NCBI GenBank assembly: GCA_002778195.1
Contig: PCDI01000003.1
Span: forward strand, 3,431,913 to 3,495,912
Origin: Raffaelea ambrosiae
Lineage: Eukaryota > Ascomycota > Sordariomycetes > Ophiostomatales > Ophiostomataceae
Reading direction: 5' to 3'
Length of the DNA stretch: 64,000 nt
In this document: piece by piece, positions 36,842 to 48,422 of the stretch
Numbering within the stretch: the stretch's first letter is position 1
Layout of the letters: every line of letters starts with the position of its first letter
Made by a program: the position numbers and the translations under genes
Notes under the pieces: model-generated
What the model was told of the DNA's origin: nothing
What the model saw: only the letters and a program-made list of their open reading frames with translations
The model's database searches: none

Positions 36842-37929
36842 AGCCTGGCCGAGTGTCGTTTTCCGTTGTCTGCAGGTTTCCCAGTTGTTGCCAACAAGGC
36901 TGAGACCTGTGGTGTGATGAGCCCTTCTCGTGCCCCTTCTTGTGTCCCTTCTTTGCATCCTTTTACAAGTCAGTTTTAGCCAGCCAGAAATACAACCCGT
37001 ATACCATTGATGACCTGTTCGCGACTGGCCTATCTTGATCATTGACCTATCCTGGCCATTGACCTGATTGCCAGTGTATTGGCGAATCGCTTGAATGAAT
37101 CTCTGTGAATCTCTGGCCTTGTAGTCAAGATGGCCATTCATTTCTCCACCGTATGAACGTCGATGCTCTCTGGCCAAGGCAGCCCTTAAGTAGCATTCCT
37201 GGTGCTGAGTACTCACCCCGTCCCGCGCTACATCTCCCTTTTGTCTTCTCCCTGGCCGCTCTCGTATCGTACAAAAGGCCCTTCCCTGACAATCCGACTC
37301 GCTCACACACACACACACACAAAAAAGGCGCGCAAAAAAAGACTTTCCGTCCGCCGATGCCGCCGCTTCCGTGCTTCCGTTGTCCGCGCGCGAAAAAGAA
37401 AAAAAAAGAGCAAAAAGACGTGCGAGAACGTAAGCAGTCATGATCTTTTCTCCTTTGTCCAACTAAGGCATAATGAATGCCACTGGAAACGTTCCTTTTT
37501 TTTTGGGCGACAGCTACGGCGGACAACTGAACTACTATGTACGTACTAATACGTGTCCCATACGAATGAACTAACTACGTGGATTTTAGGTGCCCCCCCA
37601 CCTTTTCTTCTCAAAGAGCTCGCTCCTTCGACAATTGTCCGCACGTGGCGGGGTAACTCGTAGAAAAATAAAGAGGGAAGCTGCGACCCTTTTCTCCTCC
37701 TCGAGAAGTTTTGGAAAGAGCAATCTTGCCTGAATTGAAACAACGCAGCCATTGCTGGCCCTCCCTTGACCGCCTTTTCCCCCGTACAAGCAGTTGCCTT
37801 GTCCTGCACCGATCGCCCTCTCTTTTTTTGGCCTATCTATTGAGCTTCCATCTTCTTTTCTTCTCCCAACAACCATCACCCACCCACCAACCCACCACCA
37901 CAACCGTCACCCACCGACCTCCCGCCATC
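36842..37929. other. Spacer between the disordered protein and Sec53 genes
   Basis: The first part should be the 3' UTR of the upstream gene and contains short direct repeats (ATTGACCTATC/ATTGACCTGATT near 37041-37070 and GAATCTCTG twice near 37097-37115). A CA run lies at about 37305-37321. The last 100 bases are C/A-rich leader before the Sec53 ATG. No gene is seen. Confidence 0.5.
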
Positions 37930-38822
37930 ATGGCCGACAAGTACCCTCCCTTGGCCGAGCGGCCCATCAAGAACACCGTCGTGCTGTTCGACGTCGACGG
38001 CACCCTGACGCCTGCGCGTCTGGTACGTTCCGGCCGAATTTTCTTATTTTTTTATTTTTTATTTTATATTTTTGGGGTCCAACTTGACTACTCTCCTCTA
38101 ACTCCCTTCTCGGCAGCACGTCTCCCCCGAGATGCTTGACGCCCTGCACCGCCTGCGCCAAAAGGTCGCCATTGGCTTCGTCGGCGGCTCCGACCTGTCC
38201 AAGCAGCAGGAGCAGCTGTCCACCCCGGACGTGCCCGTCACCGACTTGTTTGACTTTTGCTTTTCCGAAAACGGCCTGACCGCCTACAAGCAGGGCGTGC
38301 AGCTGCCCTCCAACAGCTTCATCCAGCACGTCGGCGAGCAGCCCTACAAGGAGTTCGTCCAGTTTGTCCTGCACTACCTCGCCGACCTCGACGTGCCCGT
38401 CAAGCGCGGCACCTTTGTCGAGTTCCGCAACGGCATGGTCAACATCTCCCCCGTCGGCCGCAACGCCTCCACCGCCGAGCGCAACGCCTACGAGGCCTAC
38501 GACAAGGAGCACGGCATCCGCGCCGCCTTTGTCGAGGCGCTGCGCAAAAAGTTTGCCCACCTCGGCCTGACCTACTCCATCGGCGGCCAGATCTCGTTTG
38601 ACGTCTTCCCCACCGGCTGGGACAAGACGTACTGTCTGCGCCACCTCGAGGACGAGGCCAAGAAGCCCGACGGCATCGAGTACACGACCGTCCACTTCTT
38701 TGGCGACAAGGCCTTCCCGGGCGGCAACGACTACGAGATTTACAACGACAAGCGCACCACCGGACATGCCATCAAGGGACCAGACGACACCCTGGCCGAG
38801 ATCAAGAAGCTGTTTGACTTGT

Positions 38823-38824
<2 letters not shown>
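37930..38824 (+). CDS. sec53: Phosphomannomutase Sec53
   Basis: Two exons (37930-38022 and 38117-38824), joined through a 94-bp intron in phase 0, encode 266 residues, in line with the usual 250-270. Phosphomannomutase interconverts mannose-6-phosphate and mannose-1-phosphate in the cytosol, supplying GDP-mannose for N- and O-glycosylation, GPI anchors and cell-wall mannan. The HAD-superfamily catalytic motif is at residues 21-25 (DVDGT), with Asp21 the expected phospho-acceptor and Asp23 the acid/base. Family-specific blocks follow: GFVGGSDLSKQQEQL, FSENGLTAYKQG, VEFRNGMVNISPVGRNAS, and the cap and metal region ISFDVFPTGWDKTYCLRHLE with HFFGDKAFPGGNDYEIY. The start is well set by ATCATGG and the length match. 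Confidence 0.97.
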
Positions 38825-38860
<36 letters not shown>

Positions 38861-39555
38861 TGTGAGAGGCGAGATGAGCACAAGAGGAAGCGCGGGCAAA
38901 AAAAAAAAAAAATAGGAAGCGCAGGCACAAAGGGAGCGTGGGCAAAAAGGGAGCGTTGGGCAGGGTCAGACATGACGGACAAGCAAAGGAGACCGGGAGA
39001 CACACTAGGTCATACCATTACACGCACACATATATAGCATTAGCACACAACACCACCGGGTATCATGAGGCAAGATACAATGAATTTTCACATGTCAAGA
39101 GCGAGAGACTACAAGCAACCTTGGGGGAAAAAAAGGCAATTGTGGGGTGCTAAGGCTGGTATACTAATAAAGCAAGAGACAAGGCTTGATATACTATGCT
39201 GTAGTTACTAATAAAGAAGCAAGGCACAGAGAGCAAAAAAAAAGGCAGTCTTTGTCTAACAAGAGCGAAATGGTTCGTAACATGGAGAGAATCATGAAAA
39301 ATAAGGAAAGCATGGATAATAAACATCAATAACAAAACCGACATAAACAGACAAAACGTTGAATAAGAAAGCAACTAGAAAAGAAAGAAGAAAAGAAAAG
39401 AAAAAGAAAAGAAAAAGAGAAAAAAAAACGAAAAAATCCAGGACCATTCTTCCTAGATTCCGCAATCCAGCATTCCCGTCACACATACACACACAAACAG
39501 AGAGATGTCCTTTTTCTATATCCCCGGAAAAACCAAGTGCTGGTTCGTCCTCTCC
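38825..39555. other. Convergent spacer with GA microsatellite
   Basis: A GA dinucleotide run at about 38829-38857 begins just after the Sec53 stop codon, and an A run lies at about 38899-38912. The remainder is A-rich and carries the 3' ends of both flanking genes. No gene is seen. Confidence 0.6.
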
Positions 39556-42316
39556 TTAGTGTCCGTACTCCAGATGAGGCACAATCACGGGCCCGTACTT
39601 GGTCGGTGCATTGAACCCTCCGTCGCCCGCCTGCACCACGTAGTCCACCGCCAGACTCAGCTTGCTCAGCCCTTGCTGTCCGTTGGACACGCTGGCCGCG
39701 TACGTCGACCCGGACAGCGCCTCCGGGTCGTAGGCCACCACCGTCACATAGTTGCGCCGGTTCATGAGCTTCTTGTGCTCGCGCGGCGCGCCCGTCGCGT
39801 CCACCTGGAAGATCTCCATCATGTCCTCCTTGGTGTCCGACACCTCGTGGTTCGACAGGTGTCCGTTCTGCGGCACGTACAGCAGCCGGTTGTTGTGCAG
39901 CATCTTGAGCATGTATGAGTTGGCCGGCGCGCCCACAATCGGCGACGAGATGATCTGGTACATTGTCTTGTGGTCCGACGGGTGGGTCGGGTCGTGCACG
40001 AGACCGGCTCCGCAGCAATGGACGTCTGAAAGAGTTAGACAAGGAAGAAAGAGGGAAAGAAAGAGAGAAAAAGAGAGAGAGAGGGAGAGACGGCAACAAC
40101 AGCCGGGATGGACTCACCTCCAGACAAAAATGTCATCCGAATACCCTTCTGCTGGGCGATGCCCTGCAGCGTCCGGATCAGATACGTCCGCTCCAGGTCC
40201 TTGGACTCGTGCGTCCACAGATCGCGCAGCTCCTCCGTGATGCCAAACTCGCCAAAGTTGTTGAGCATGTTGCCCATCAGCCCAGACTTGCCAATCGCCT
40301 TCTTCACAGTCGAGAACCCTTGCTGGACCACCTCCCTGCCGCCGACCACGCCGGCCACCGAGCTCGTCACCTTGCCCAGGATGTTGTACGTCGTGTTGAC
40401 CGCTTTCTTGCCCGACTGGAATGTGTTGGCCAGCGTCTCCACCGTCTCCATGCGCGGGTACACCACCGGCACCGACACCATCCAGATGCAGTGCTGTACA
40501 CTCGGCGGCAGCAGTGCCACCTTGGGGAACAGGCCCTGGTAGGTCGGCCCGGCCATCACGCGCGTCTGCGTCCGCTCCGACCGGCAGTCGGGGCCTACCA
40601 CCACCATGGCCGGGCCTAGGTACTTGACAAAGTGCCAGCCCGCGCCCGTAATGGTAAACAGGTCGCGGTCGTTTTGCACATTGCGCAGGACCTCGATTGT
40701 CGTGTGGTGCTGGAACAGCAGGTACATCTCGATGGCAATCCGGCCAATGTTCTTGAAAATGGACGTCTGCTGCATGTAGTCGGGGTAGGATCCGAAACCG
40801 TCAAATCTAGATGAGCGTAGTTAGTAGCCGTATTTGAGGGCGTTTCTTTGTGGCCCCCCCCTTCCCTTGTTCTCTCTACCCATCTAGCTCTTTGCTTACA
40901 TCTCGTGATCGTTCACTTGCAGAATATGGGGGATCTGCGCAAAGGCTTCACGTATGAACGGCTGATCAAAGTGCGAAGTGTAGTAGTGGAAGTAGGCGTG
41001 CGTGACGTCCTCTTCGTGGCGGGCCGTCCACTGTATGTTCTTGCGGTTCTCGCGGCCGGAAATGGCCAGCCATTGCTGCAGCAGCGGCACCTCGCGCCAC
41101 AGCCGGTCGCCAAAGATCTGGTCGCCCAGACCCAGCTGCACATGGAAGCCACCGCACTCGACGTTCTTCTGCAGCACGTCTTTCCACATCAGGTCGACGC
41201 CGCCCAGCTTGTTGCGTTCCGACTGCGACGTCATGGGCGAGAAGTCGTTGCCCGAGTGCGCAATGAAGCGCCACCCCTGCTCGTGTCGGCCGGCCACGAC
41301 AAACTCGTAGCGCGTGCAGCCCAGGTGGGACGTCACGGCGTATGTCCACCGCTCCGTGCCGCCCTCGCCCATCTGCAGGTCCATGTCGTACTTGTAAAAG
41401 GTCCAGCGCTGGTGCGTGTAGATGACGTGCGGGATCAGCTGGCGCGGGTTCGGCGACAGGTCCACGCTCAAGTGGATGTGGATCGTCGGCGGCTGCGGGC
41501 TGTCCGACACAATCATGATGCTGCCCAGCCAGATGCCCTTCTCCACGTCCATGTTGACGTAGCGCATGTAGGGACCAAAATAGACGCCGTTTGTCGGCGC
41601 AATCTTGTACATGTCCACACCCGCACTCGGTGGCGGGCCCATGAAGCCGGTGGTGGCTGTAGACGCTGCCAGGCTCGTGATGCTCTCGGCATAGCCCGGC
41701 GTGGGCGGATACATGGGCGACGCAAGTGCCGGTTTGGCAAAGGGCGAGGCCAGCGGGTTGCCGTAGGTTGATGCGGCGGGCGACAGCGGCGTCGGGTCAT
41801 GGTGGAGCGGGTTGGGGCCTTTGGGGAACTCCCACTGCGTGGACTGCGTGGCCAGGTGAATGTAGTAATACTGGCCCGAGTTCTGGTCCAGGTGCGAGAT
41901 CCAGCCTTCGGGCAGAGGCGGTGGCGAGGCCGGGCCGGAAAGTGTGGCCACTGAGGGAGTGTGTGAGAGTCCACCGGGCAAGCCGTTGACAGCCATGCTG
42001 TCGCTGTGTGCCAAGGCTGGGTGGCCGGCGTTGTGCGGTGCTGGTGAGCCCACAGCATTCATGGTCAGCTGCTGCTTTTTGTCGCCAGACGAATAGGCGG
42101 AAGCGGCGGCGCCGACGGCAGCGCCAGCAACAGCAGCGACTGCTACGGGAGCAGCCATAGAGGTCGATACTGTAGGGTGCTGCGGGACTGGTGCAGGTGC
42201 CGCTGTGGTCGCCGGTACAGCCTGTTGCTGTTGGAATGGGTTGGATGCCTGCTGAGCCTGCTGCTGCTGCTGTTGTTGCTGTTGCTGCTGCTGCTGTTGC
42301 TGTTGTTGCTGTTGAT

Positions 42317-42359
<43 letters not shown>

Positions 42360-43802
42360 CTCGCTGGGATAGGAGGCCGGCGCATTGGGGTTGACGCTGG
42401 TGTAGGCGGGCGGCGGTGTAGAGGCCTGCATCCGCTGGAAGTCCTGCTCCAGGACACTGACCTGCAGGCTCGACTGCTGTGGCGTCTGGGCATTGTTGCT
42501 GCCGCTGTTGTTGCTGCTGCTACCGCTGTGGTTGGCAGCCAAGGCCGGGTGGCCAACGTTGTGGGCAGACGCCAGAGCCGGGTGGCTGGGCACGGGAGAA
42601 GCAGTAGCCGGATGCGCCGGAAGCGAAGGCGGCGAAGTAGAGGTTGCCGGCGGGGGGCTCTGAACGGGATTGAGTCCCTGGTACACAGTCGGTGGGCCGT
42701 GAGGCTGGTTCTCGGGCGACTCTGTTGGAGTCCACGGACGGGGAGCCGGAGCCGGGGCTGCTGCTGGAGGCTGGCGGCCATACTGGGCCAGGCGCTGAGA
42801 AGCCGCAGCACTGGGCGCCTGCAGGCTGTTCAGGGTCGCTGTACCCGAGATGCCCGCAGCGGCATAGCGGGCCTCGATGCCGCCTCCGGGCATACTGCCC
42901 GGTTCGACAATGGGTGTCTCAGGCGGCGGCGGCGAGCCACGGCTGGCGCGTGTGGTCGACGTCGACGCCGTCGACGCAAAGCGGTTCATCCCATTGACGG
43001 CGACGGGCATTTTCAGAGTGTCGGAGTCGGTGTCAGGCCGCAGAGCAGGGTGGGCCAAGGCGGGGTGGGTGGGCAGCGCCGCGGCCGATGTGATGATGGC
43101 AGGCAATGGTGGCGGCGCCGAAGAGGTCACCGGTGCGGCAGATGGCGCGGGTATGGGTGCCGAGTAGGCAGCAGAGGTGCTGGCGGCGGGCGGCGGGTAG
43201 TACGGCTTGTTCTGGTAGCTGGTGGAGATCTTCTGGACGGGCTGGCTGCTCAGCGGCTTGGCAAACAGGTCGTCGTTGTCGACGGGGCTCGTGGGCGACA
43301 GCGAGGTGGGCACTGCGCCGCGTCTCTCAGCCAGGCCAGGCTTCTTCTCGCCGGACGGGCTGAGGCCGAAGCGGGATGCCGCGTCGGGGTAGCCGCTGGC
43401 AGCGTAGCTTGTAGAGATCTGGGGCCGGCTGGCGCTGTTGCTGTTGGCGGGCCGGTCGTCGGGGTAGGGTGGCCGGCTGACCTTGGAGGAGGCTGGTTGG
43501 AGGATCTGGTCGTCATCGACGGGGTAGGGCAGGGGGTTGGCAGAGCTGGAGGCGCCTGGCGGAAGAGGAAAGACAGGTCGTGCTGCTGCTGCTGCTGCTG
43601 CTGACGACGACGAATAGCTGGTGGAGGTCGCGGGGCCTGAGGCAGACGGCGGGGTCGGATACCTGAAACGGTCGTTGGCAGGCTTGGGGCTCTGCGGCTT
43701 GAAGATGCGCAGCGGCTCAACGGTCGGGCTGTCGCAGTCCTCGGCAGGACGGCTCATAAAGAGCTCCTCGTCGGGGACGAGACTGCGCGATCTGTCGGCC
43801 AT
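39556..43802 (-). CDS. WW-domain protein with PhoD-like phosphatase region
   Basis: Three exons (43802-40900, 40806-40118, 40025-39556) in consistent phase give 1353 residues. The N-terminal half is Pro/Ser/Ala-rich and disordered, with several HPALA repeats and an interrupted poly-Gln tract near residues 480-530. A WW domain follows at about 628-665 (PLPEGWISHLDQNSGQYYYI, then TQWEFPKGPNP). The C-terminal 600 residues are ordered and match the fungal PhoD-like metallophosphatase family: IHIHLSVDLSP, FVVAGRHEQGWRF, MTSQSERNKLGGVDLMWKD, LGLGDQIFGDRLW, then after the first splice IFDGFGSYPDYMQQT, and a late TFLSGGDVHCCGAGLV spanning the second splice. These contain the Asp/His residues expected for two-metal chemistry (GDQ, GDVH). 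Substrate and role are unknown. The frame stays open upstream to a GTG at 43892, but 43802 is the first ATG. Confidence 0.9.
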
Positions 43803-46242
43803 GGCGGCTGGCGGTGGGGAGGCAGGAGGCCCTCTGTTGGGTGGGGGAGGGGGAGGGGGTTCGACGCTGCCTTGGCGAGCGGGCGAGTCCACTCAGCAGG
43901 AGGCTGCTGGCCGAGCGTGCGTGCTTGGGAGATCTGCTGGGCTGGAGATCACTGAGGTTGGCAGGCCTGCAAGAGCTATGCGCACATGGGGCGGTCGCAG
44001 AAGCAGGCGGCCGTCGTCAGAGAGGCCGTCGTCAGGCAGCTGCGAATGGGGAGCTGTCCTAGCCGGCGAGGAGGTGCAGCGAGGGCTTGTCGCAGAAAAA
44101 GTTGAAACCGGGAGGAGGAGAAGAAACAAGAAAAAGGTGAGAATGCAGGAGCGGAGGAGGGGGGTGGTCGCAATCTCTGGCCGCGCACAACAGGAGGCGG
44201 GGGATGATCCCGGGGCGATGCAGCGCGCGCGAGCGAGCAAGTGCCAGAGAGGTGTCGTGTCGTCTCCGAGAGAAACAGAGAGGATAAGCAGGACAGCAGA
44301 GGCCTGGCGAGACGGGATGCTGGCTCAAGGACAGAGACCCAAGGACAGAGACTAGAACAGGCTGCGGCACAACGATAAGATACTTCCAGTTGCGATACTT
44401 CCAGTTGCAGACAGAAAGGCAGGTTGGAGAGAATCAAGTCGGACGCAAACAGCGCAGAGCACACACTTCAAGGTTGGCGAACGAAACAGAAAAGGGGAAA
44501 GACGCGGTGTGATCGGTATGCGGCCTGACGGGAGGCCAGCAGACACGACGAGCATGGGGGCGAAAGAGCCGGGCAAGCACCAGGCAGGAGAGGGGCTGTC
44601 GAGTCGAGCGAGCCCGCAGCCAAGCAAAGAGGGGCGGCAAGGCGATGCACATAATACCATAGTAACACGCCAGCCCAGCCAGCCCACCAAAGCCCCAACA
44701 AGCACAGCAGAGCACCGCAGAGCAGCCAACCAGCAGACAGCAACCAAACCACACAAAAACACACAACGGGGGACCCTCGAGGGCGCATCCGTCCACTAGG
44801 ATGCTAGCGGCGGCAGCTGTGGTGCCCAATGGCAGCAGATTGGAGGCCGCGCAGCCGCCCGGGGGTCCTGGGGTGGGTGAGGGGACCACTGGGGGGGGCA
44901 CACAACCGGTGCAGGGTCGAGACACCCCCGAGAGGCAAGCATCCCCATCCATATGCCTGCTCGTGCTTGGCGGCAGACCCGGGCGCAGCGTGTGATTGGC
45001 TGGCTGAGCTCGGCGCTTAGACGGCACCTCGAATGGCACCACAGCACTCGCACCAGAACTGGAGCTCGGATTGCAGCCTGGGTTGGCCTGGGCGCTTGGA
45101 GAGCTCCCCTGGTGGCTCCAGGGCTGTTTCTTCGACGGTGATTGGGCCGCGGTCGAGATGGGTGCGGGCTTGGCTCGTCGTTCTGTCGAGGTTTGGCCAG
45201 GACGCTTTGCATAACGTGGGCAAGCAGGAAACTATGCGCCCCGAGCACAATGGCAAATGGGCAGAGAACAATAGTAAGAATCGAGCATGAGCAGGCAGAG
45301 GAACAGACGGAGACCAGAAAGGACATGGACAGACGTTGGACGGACCTCGACAGGGCTGGAGAGCAGGTCTGTGCATTTGTGCATTGCATCTGTGCACTGC
45401 ATCTGTGCAAACCAAATGTCTCCCATCTCTTGCTGTGACTGCTCTCTGCTCTTTGCTCTGTCGTCGTCTCCCCGTCTCTTGGCTCGCCAGGGAACGTTAC
45501 CCGCAATGGGGCCGGCGGATAAAACAGGCCAGCGTTCACGTGCAGCCGTGCCCGTCTTCTCTTGGAAGCAGATTGGAAGCAAAGTGAACCAGAATCTTTC
45601 CCGTTTGGGACCAGTCATCGCCGGGAGCCCATTTGGCCGAATGGACACACAGGTAGACTGCAGACAGTCCGGGAATGCCCCGTGCCATCCGTCCATGCCA
45701 TCCGTCCATCACACGGCTATTATGCAAGCCATACGCGTACTCGTCAATTCCCATCCCATGTCCCGGCCTGCATTTCGCAGCTCAAGTGCAGGCTCTCTGG
45801 CAATTCCTTTCTCTGATTGGGCAGCAAGCTTGCCGCCCGTTGCGTAGCCTTCGCCCCAAGCCCTGGTCGCGGTCGCCGGAATATTCTTCCTTTGGCTCTC
45901 CCTTGCGGTGGTCGCCGTGGTCTTTTTTTAATTCGGACGGTCCCCTTGCTTGAGCCATTCGCGTGCGCACGAGTCTGTTCTGTCTGCAGTGTCAGCGCCG
46001 TCTGCACTATAATAGTAGGACGTCTCAAAGGCAAACCAGTTGCGGGGTGAGCTAGGGCCGCAAACCGCCACCGGCAGCCAGGGAGCTGGCGAGCTCACGT
46101 CGATAATGCATGGCGCGATGCATGGTACGCTGCACAAGAGACAAAGTAGAGAAAAAGGGTTCGAATTTGGAGCGGAAATTATTTTACAGCCTTCTCTAGC
46201 AGACGATGAAGCCGGTTTTTCCTTTCTTTTCTTTTCTTTCTT

Positions 46243-46275
<33 letters not shown>

Positions 46276-46276
46276 N

Positions 46277-46326
<50 letters not shown>

Positions 46327-48422
46327 GCGCAGGAGCAGGCCTCACGAGGCAGGTACACGTGATGCGACGGTCGTGCCTGCCTCTTTGGTATGCGGCGATG
46401 GAATGGGAAGGACCGACTGAGACAACCGTGACGGGAACAGCAAGTTGAGGCTCTTTCTACATTTTGAACGTCATTCGTGTCGACCGTCTCTGTCATCCGA
46501 CTACATTCCATTCCTGCAAAAAAACCAGCCAGCCATGAACTGCCGCCCACGACAGGAGCAGTCGTTTCCGTCCCGGCTCGGCACGCATGCAGAAAAAAAA
46601 AAAGAAAAAAGAAAAGAAAAGAGAAAAAAAGAAAGAAAAAGATATTCTTGCTCCATCGTCACGATAGCCGCCAATGCCTTCGCAGTGGCTTCGAAGGGGC
46701 GGGGTAGGGTGACAGTGTGAGCAATTGCTATTGCAAAGAACTTTCCGATGGCTCGAATTTTCCCCATACGAGCCTGGCGATCGCCGGACCAGATGATCTA
46801 TCTCTTGCAGTTGGAGACGGCTGTCGGGCTGCTGTGCCCGAGTAAGAACCCGCAATCGGGGTAGCCTGGACACACGGCCATTGTTTTTTTTATCTTCCCT
46901 TTTATTTGTTCTTCCGTCCTCTATTTCTTTTATTCTCGACTGCTTTCCGGGCCTAGTCTTCTTGTCTTTCTTCTCTCTTCCATTTCGTCTCCTGTCGTCA
47001 TCTTCCGTCATCTACTTTCTAGTGCACGTGCCCCTGTCCCTTGCCTCCCTTTCTTCCGTCTTTTCCATTGACAACGCGGGGGCCAGCTCGCCTTCCACGG
47101 CCGGCCGCATTCACAGCTCGTGTTCCCTCCTCCAATTTAACCTCTTATCCGTGGGGAAATCGATCTCGCCGGTCCCGTTCAGAACTGACAGAGATTCCAC
47201 CTGCAGTCGGGGCAATACAAAGAAAGGCGACGACTGGTTGCAGATACTGGCCTACTGTAGCAGCCTAGCAGGTCTAGCTCCATCTGGGGTATCTTCTCCT
47301 GGTTGGCTGACGCTCTTTTACGTACGTCTTTTCCCTCATCTTTATCTCATTATCTCGCCCATTGCCAATTCTGTTTGGTCGGATTGGCCAGCTGTGGCTC
47401 CACACCGCCCATGAACCGCAGCAAAGCAGCCGAGCTCTTATCTCGAGGGACCGCACACTAACAGTTGGCGGCCAGAAGCCAGCACAGGGCAGAGGAAGGG
47501 AAAACCTTGCAGCAGAGGAGCGCTCCCCCCCCCGCTTCAGCCTTCATCAGGAAGGCCAAACAAAAGAGAAGAAGACACGGACCTGCCACATGGTTCTAGC
47601 CTGCACAGAACCTTTGCTTTTTCCTTGTCATCTTCATTTTGTTTGCAAAGAAAAGGCGCAGATAACGACGGCCAAGTGAAGGAACGACGAGCGAAACAGA
47701 ACGAGAAGCAAGGAAAAAGCTCAGAGCTCTTATCACTACACGAGATCATTGGCGGAGTAGATCTGAGGAACGAGAGGGACCCCCTCTTCCCACCACATCC
47801 TTTTTATTTTTTTTCTCATCCGTCTGCCTGCTGCCCTTTCTACACCTGGCTCACGGCGTATTTCTACTTGCAGACGAACGGGTCGTTGAATGCTGCGGCA
47901 AAGGTAGCAGCCAGCCAGCCCAGCCGTTGCCCTCCAAAAGGCCGTTTTAATCAAAGTGGAGGAAGGTGACAAGAAAGGCTAAAACTTGCTACGTCAGGTG
48001 GAGAGCAGGGAAAAAACGCAAGAGCAAGAGGCAAAAAGAGAAAAAAAGATTTGTTCGGACAAGCCCATCGTCGAGTCGACCCTGGCCTTGTTTCTTTCTT
48101 TCTTTCTTTTTTACTTTCTCTCTTTCCTACGTTCCATTGAGAAGAGAGTGCCTGGTGCAAGAAAAAAAAAAGAAGAAAAAAATTTCTCGCAGGGCTGCTT
48201 CTTTTTATCTTTAATCGTATCTCGCCTATCTCCTCCTCCTACCGTCCTCCCACCCTCCTTCTCGCTCATTCATCCTCCTTTCTCGTCTTCTCTTCTCGCT
48301 TCTGTCATTTTTTCCCCTTTCCCGGTACCTGCTGCTCATTTTCTCCCTTTCCCTCTCACCCCTCCCCTTCCTATCTAAGTCTATCCGTGGCTATCGACTG
48401 ATCGTCACAACCACCCTCCATC
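43803..48422. other. 4.6-kb divergent spacer, no gene
   Basis: The WW/PhoD-like and Fmp42-like genes start outward from this region, so it should hold both promoters and leaders. The side next to the WW gene is purine-rich on the plus strand (C/T-rich in gene sense); the side next to the Fmp42-like gene is pyrimidine-rich. Small direct duplications occur near 44378-44407 (GATACTTCCAGTTGC twice) and 45690-45710. No frame shows domain content. The long T run is listed separately. Confidence 0.55.
46245..46325. repeat. 81-bp T homopolymer with ambiguous base
   Basis: The run is uninterrupted except for an N at 46276. It is preceded by short CTTT units. The true length is unlikely to be resolved by the assembly. 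Confidence 0.95.

Noticed and set aside
35909..37462. 517-codon minus-strand frame over the disordered-protein gene
   Set aside because: It is the antisense of AAC/AGC/GAC repeats and gives a Val/Ala-rich artefact.
42177..43604. 475-codon plus-strand frame with a poly-Leu tract
   Set aside because: It is the antisense of the polyQ/Pro-rich part of the WW-domain gene, which is supported by splicing phase and domains.
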